Of a DNA stretch of 6,547 nucleotides, positions 5,566-6,547 are shown in pieces (the stretch's first letter is position 1; every line of letters begins with the position of its first letter). The position numbers and the translations under genes are program-made. The stretch lies in NCBI GenBank assembly GCA_905214605.1, contig CAJMMY010000060.1, forward strand, positions 1 to 6,547, given 5' to 3'. Source of the stretch: an uncultured bacterium (GTDB lineage Bacteria; Bacillota_A; Clostridia; Oscillospirales; Oscillospiraceae). A model generated the notes under the pieces. That model saw only the letters and a program-made list of their open reading frames with translations, did no database searches and had not been told where the DNA came from.

Positions 5566-6038
5566 TGACGGAGCTGCCGGAATCCGCCAAAAACCGCGCC
5601 CTGCGGATTTTGGAACGGCGGGACGTCTCCCGAAAAGAGTTGGTGCGTAAGCTGACGGAAAAAGGCGAAAGCAGTGAAGACGCCGAGCTGGTGGCCGATT
5701 GGCTGTGCGGTCTGAACGTCATTGATGACGGTCGGTATGCCGCCATGATTGTCCGCCATTATTCCGCCAAAGGCTACGGAAAATCCCGGGTGCAGCAGGA
5801 GCTGTATCGTCACGGCATCGAAAAAGAGCTCTGGGAAGAGGCTTTGGAGCAGTATGCTCCCGGAGAGGAAAAAATCGATGCCCTGCTCCGCAGCAAGTGC
5901 CGCTCCAATCCCCCGGACCGGGCCGAATTGAAAAAAGCCGCCGATGCGTTGCTCCGCCGGGGCTTTTCATGGAAAGAAATCAACGCCGCCAGAGACCGGG
6001 TCTTTGGCGACCATGATGATTACGAAGAAATTTATTGA
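5565..6038 (+). CDS. recX: Regulatory protein RecX
   Basis: Small cytoplasmic modulator that binds RecA filaments and usually limits filament growth or RecA activities. The 157-residue protein is all-helical in pattern, with three-helix repeats: AKNRALRILERRDVSRKEL (8-26), then GLNVIDDGRYAAMIVRHY (49-66), the family-typical GKSRVQQELYRHGI (72-85), and a final repeat ending RRGFSWKEINAARDR (129-143). It ends with an acidic DDYEEIY-like tail. The ATG overlaps the recA stop in TGATG (one shared base), so recX translation is probably coupled to recA by termination-reinitiation. This keeps the modulator in step with its target. The recA-recX order is classical and strongly supports the assignment, since RecX sequences diverge quickly. 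Confidence 0.93.
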   Translation: MTELPESAKNRALRILERRDVSRKELVRKLTEKGESSEDAELVADWLCGLNVIDDGRYAAMIVRHYSAKGYGKSRVQQELYRHGIEKELWEEALEQYAPGEEKIDALLRSKCRSNPPDRAELKKAADALLRRGFSWKEINAARDRVFGDHDDYEEIY

Positions 6039-6044
6039 GAGGGA
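6038..6044 (+). promoter_or_regulatory. Ribosome binding site deciding the TTG start of rimO
   Basis: AGAGGGA ends 7 bases before TTG at 6052. Two in-frame ATGs at 6013 and 6016, inside recX, lack a good site. They would add 12-13 residues before the KVSFISLGCPKN strand that normally opens RimO. Confidence 0.75.
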
Positions 6045-6051
6045 ATCCAAT

Positions 6052-6547
6052 TTGAAAGTTAGTTTTATTTCTCTGGGCTGCCCCAAAAACACGGTCAACA
6101 GCGAACAGATGCTGTATCTGACCCGGCAGGCCGGACATGAAATCGTCACCAATGCGGAAGAATCCGACGCTGTGGTGATTAACACCTGCGCGTTCATCGA
6201 GAGCGCCACGCAGGAGGCCATTGATACCATCATTCAAATCGGCGAACTGAAAAAAGAAGGCAAGGTGAAATATCTGATTGTTGCCGGCTGTCTGGCACAG
6301 CGGTACCGGAAAGAAATTCTGGAAGAGCTGCCGGAGGTTGACGCGCTCATCGGTATTTCCAGTTTCGGCGACATTGTAGACGTGCTGGATCAGGTTGCTT
6401 ACGGTCACAACGTAGAGTATTTCAAAGACAAAAATGCCCCCGTGGAAGAAATCGGCCGTGTGGTCAGTACCGGCAGCAGCTGGGCTTACCTGCGGATTGC
6501 CGAGGGCTGCAACAACTGCTGCGCCTTCTGCATTATCCCGTCGATCC
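6052..6547 (+). CDS. rimO: Ribosomal protein S12 methylthiotransferase RimO, N-terminal part, cut by window edge
   Basis: Radical-SAM enzyme that adds a methylthio group to a conserved aspartate of ribosomal protein S12, using two iron-sulphur clusters. The first 165 residues are visible. They show the MTTase domain with SLGCPKN (7-13), NTCAFI (44-49) and AGCLAQRY (78-85), whose C10, C46 and C80 bind the auxiliary cluster. The start of the radical-SAM domain reads EGCNNCCAFCIIP (151-163), with C153, C157 and C160 forming the CxxxCxxC motif and one extra cysteine at 156. SLGCPKN distinguishes RimO from MiaB, which has a GCQMN-like sequence there. The start is TTG at 6052, with AGAGGGA upstream. 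It begins 13 bases after the recX stop, so it belongs to the same gene series. The rest of the radical-SAM domain and the TRAM domain lie beyond the window. Confidence 0.95.
   Translation, partial: MKVSFISLGCPKNTVNSEQMLYLTRQAGHEIVTNAEESDAVVINTCAFIESATQEAIDTIIQIGELKKEGKVKYLIVAGCLAQRYRKEILEELPEVDALIGISSFGDIVDVLDQVAYGHNVEYFKDKNAPVEEIGRVVSTGSSWAYLRIAEGCNNCCAFCIIPSI

Overview
The window looks like chromosomal core DNA from a Gram-positive Clostridia-type bacterium, probably a gut member of the Oscillospiraceae/Ruminococcaceae. The reasons are a moderately GC-rich coding sequence, strong Shine-Dalgarno sites, TTG start codons, a DUF1385 (YqhQ-like) protein next to prmC, and recA-recX-rimO in series. 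The lineage is an inference from gene content and style, not from a database comparison.

Layout: the left end carries the 5' part of a tRNA-Leu(CAA) on the minus strand (1-55, cut by the window edge). Upstream of it, on the same strand, is a compact Sfp-type 4'-phosphopantetheinyl transferase (115-687). A short AT-rich region (688-848) holds two back-to-back promoters whose -35 boxes overlap. One reads left into the transferase and the other reads right into a long co-directional gene series. That series is: an OmpR/PhoB-type response regulator (849-1535, TTG start), a membrane histidine kinase with almost no extracytoplasmic loop (1541-2578), a DUF1385 membrane protein (2581-3534), prmC (3567-4424), recA (4465-5565), recX (5565-6038) and rimO (6052 to the window end, TTG start, truncated).

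The seven plus-strand genes are separated by at most 40 bases, several touch or overlap, and no intrinsic terminator is visible between them. They therefore look like one operon, with a possible extra promoter for recA at the prmC stop codon. The functions combine signal transduction (kinase and regulator), modification of the translation machinery (PrmC methylates release factors, RimO methylthiolates ribosomal protein S12), and recombination/repair with its modulator (RecA, RecX). The left-hand genes serve carrier-protein activation and translation. I see no mobile element, CRISPR array or obvious new system. The points most worth a second look are the overlapping divergent promoters, the unusual residues around the RecA ATP pocket, the coupling of an intramembrane-type two-component system to recA/prmC/rimO, and the small inverted repeats around the prmC and recA ribosome binding sites.
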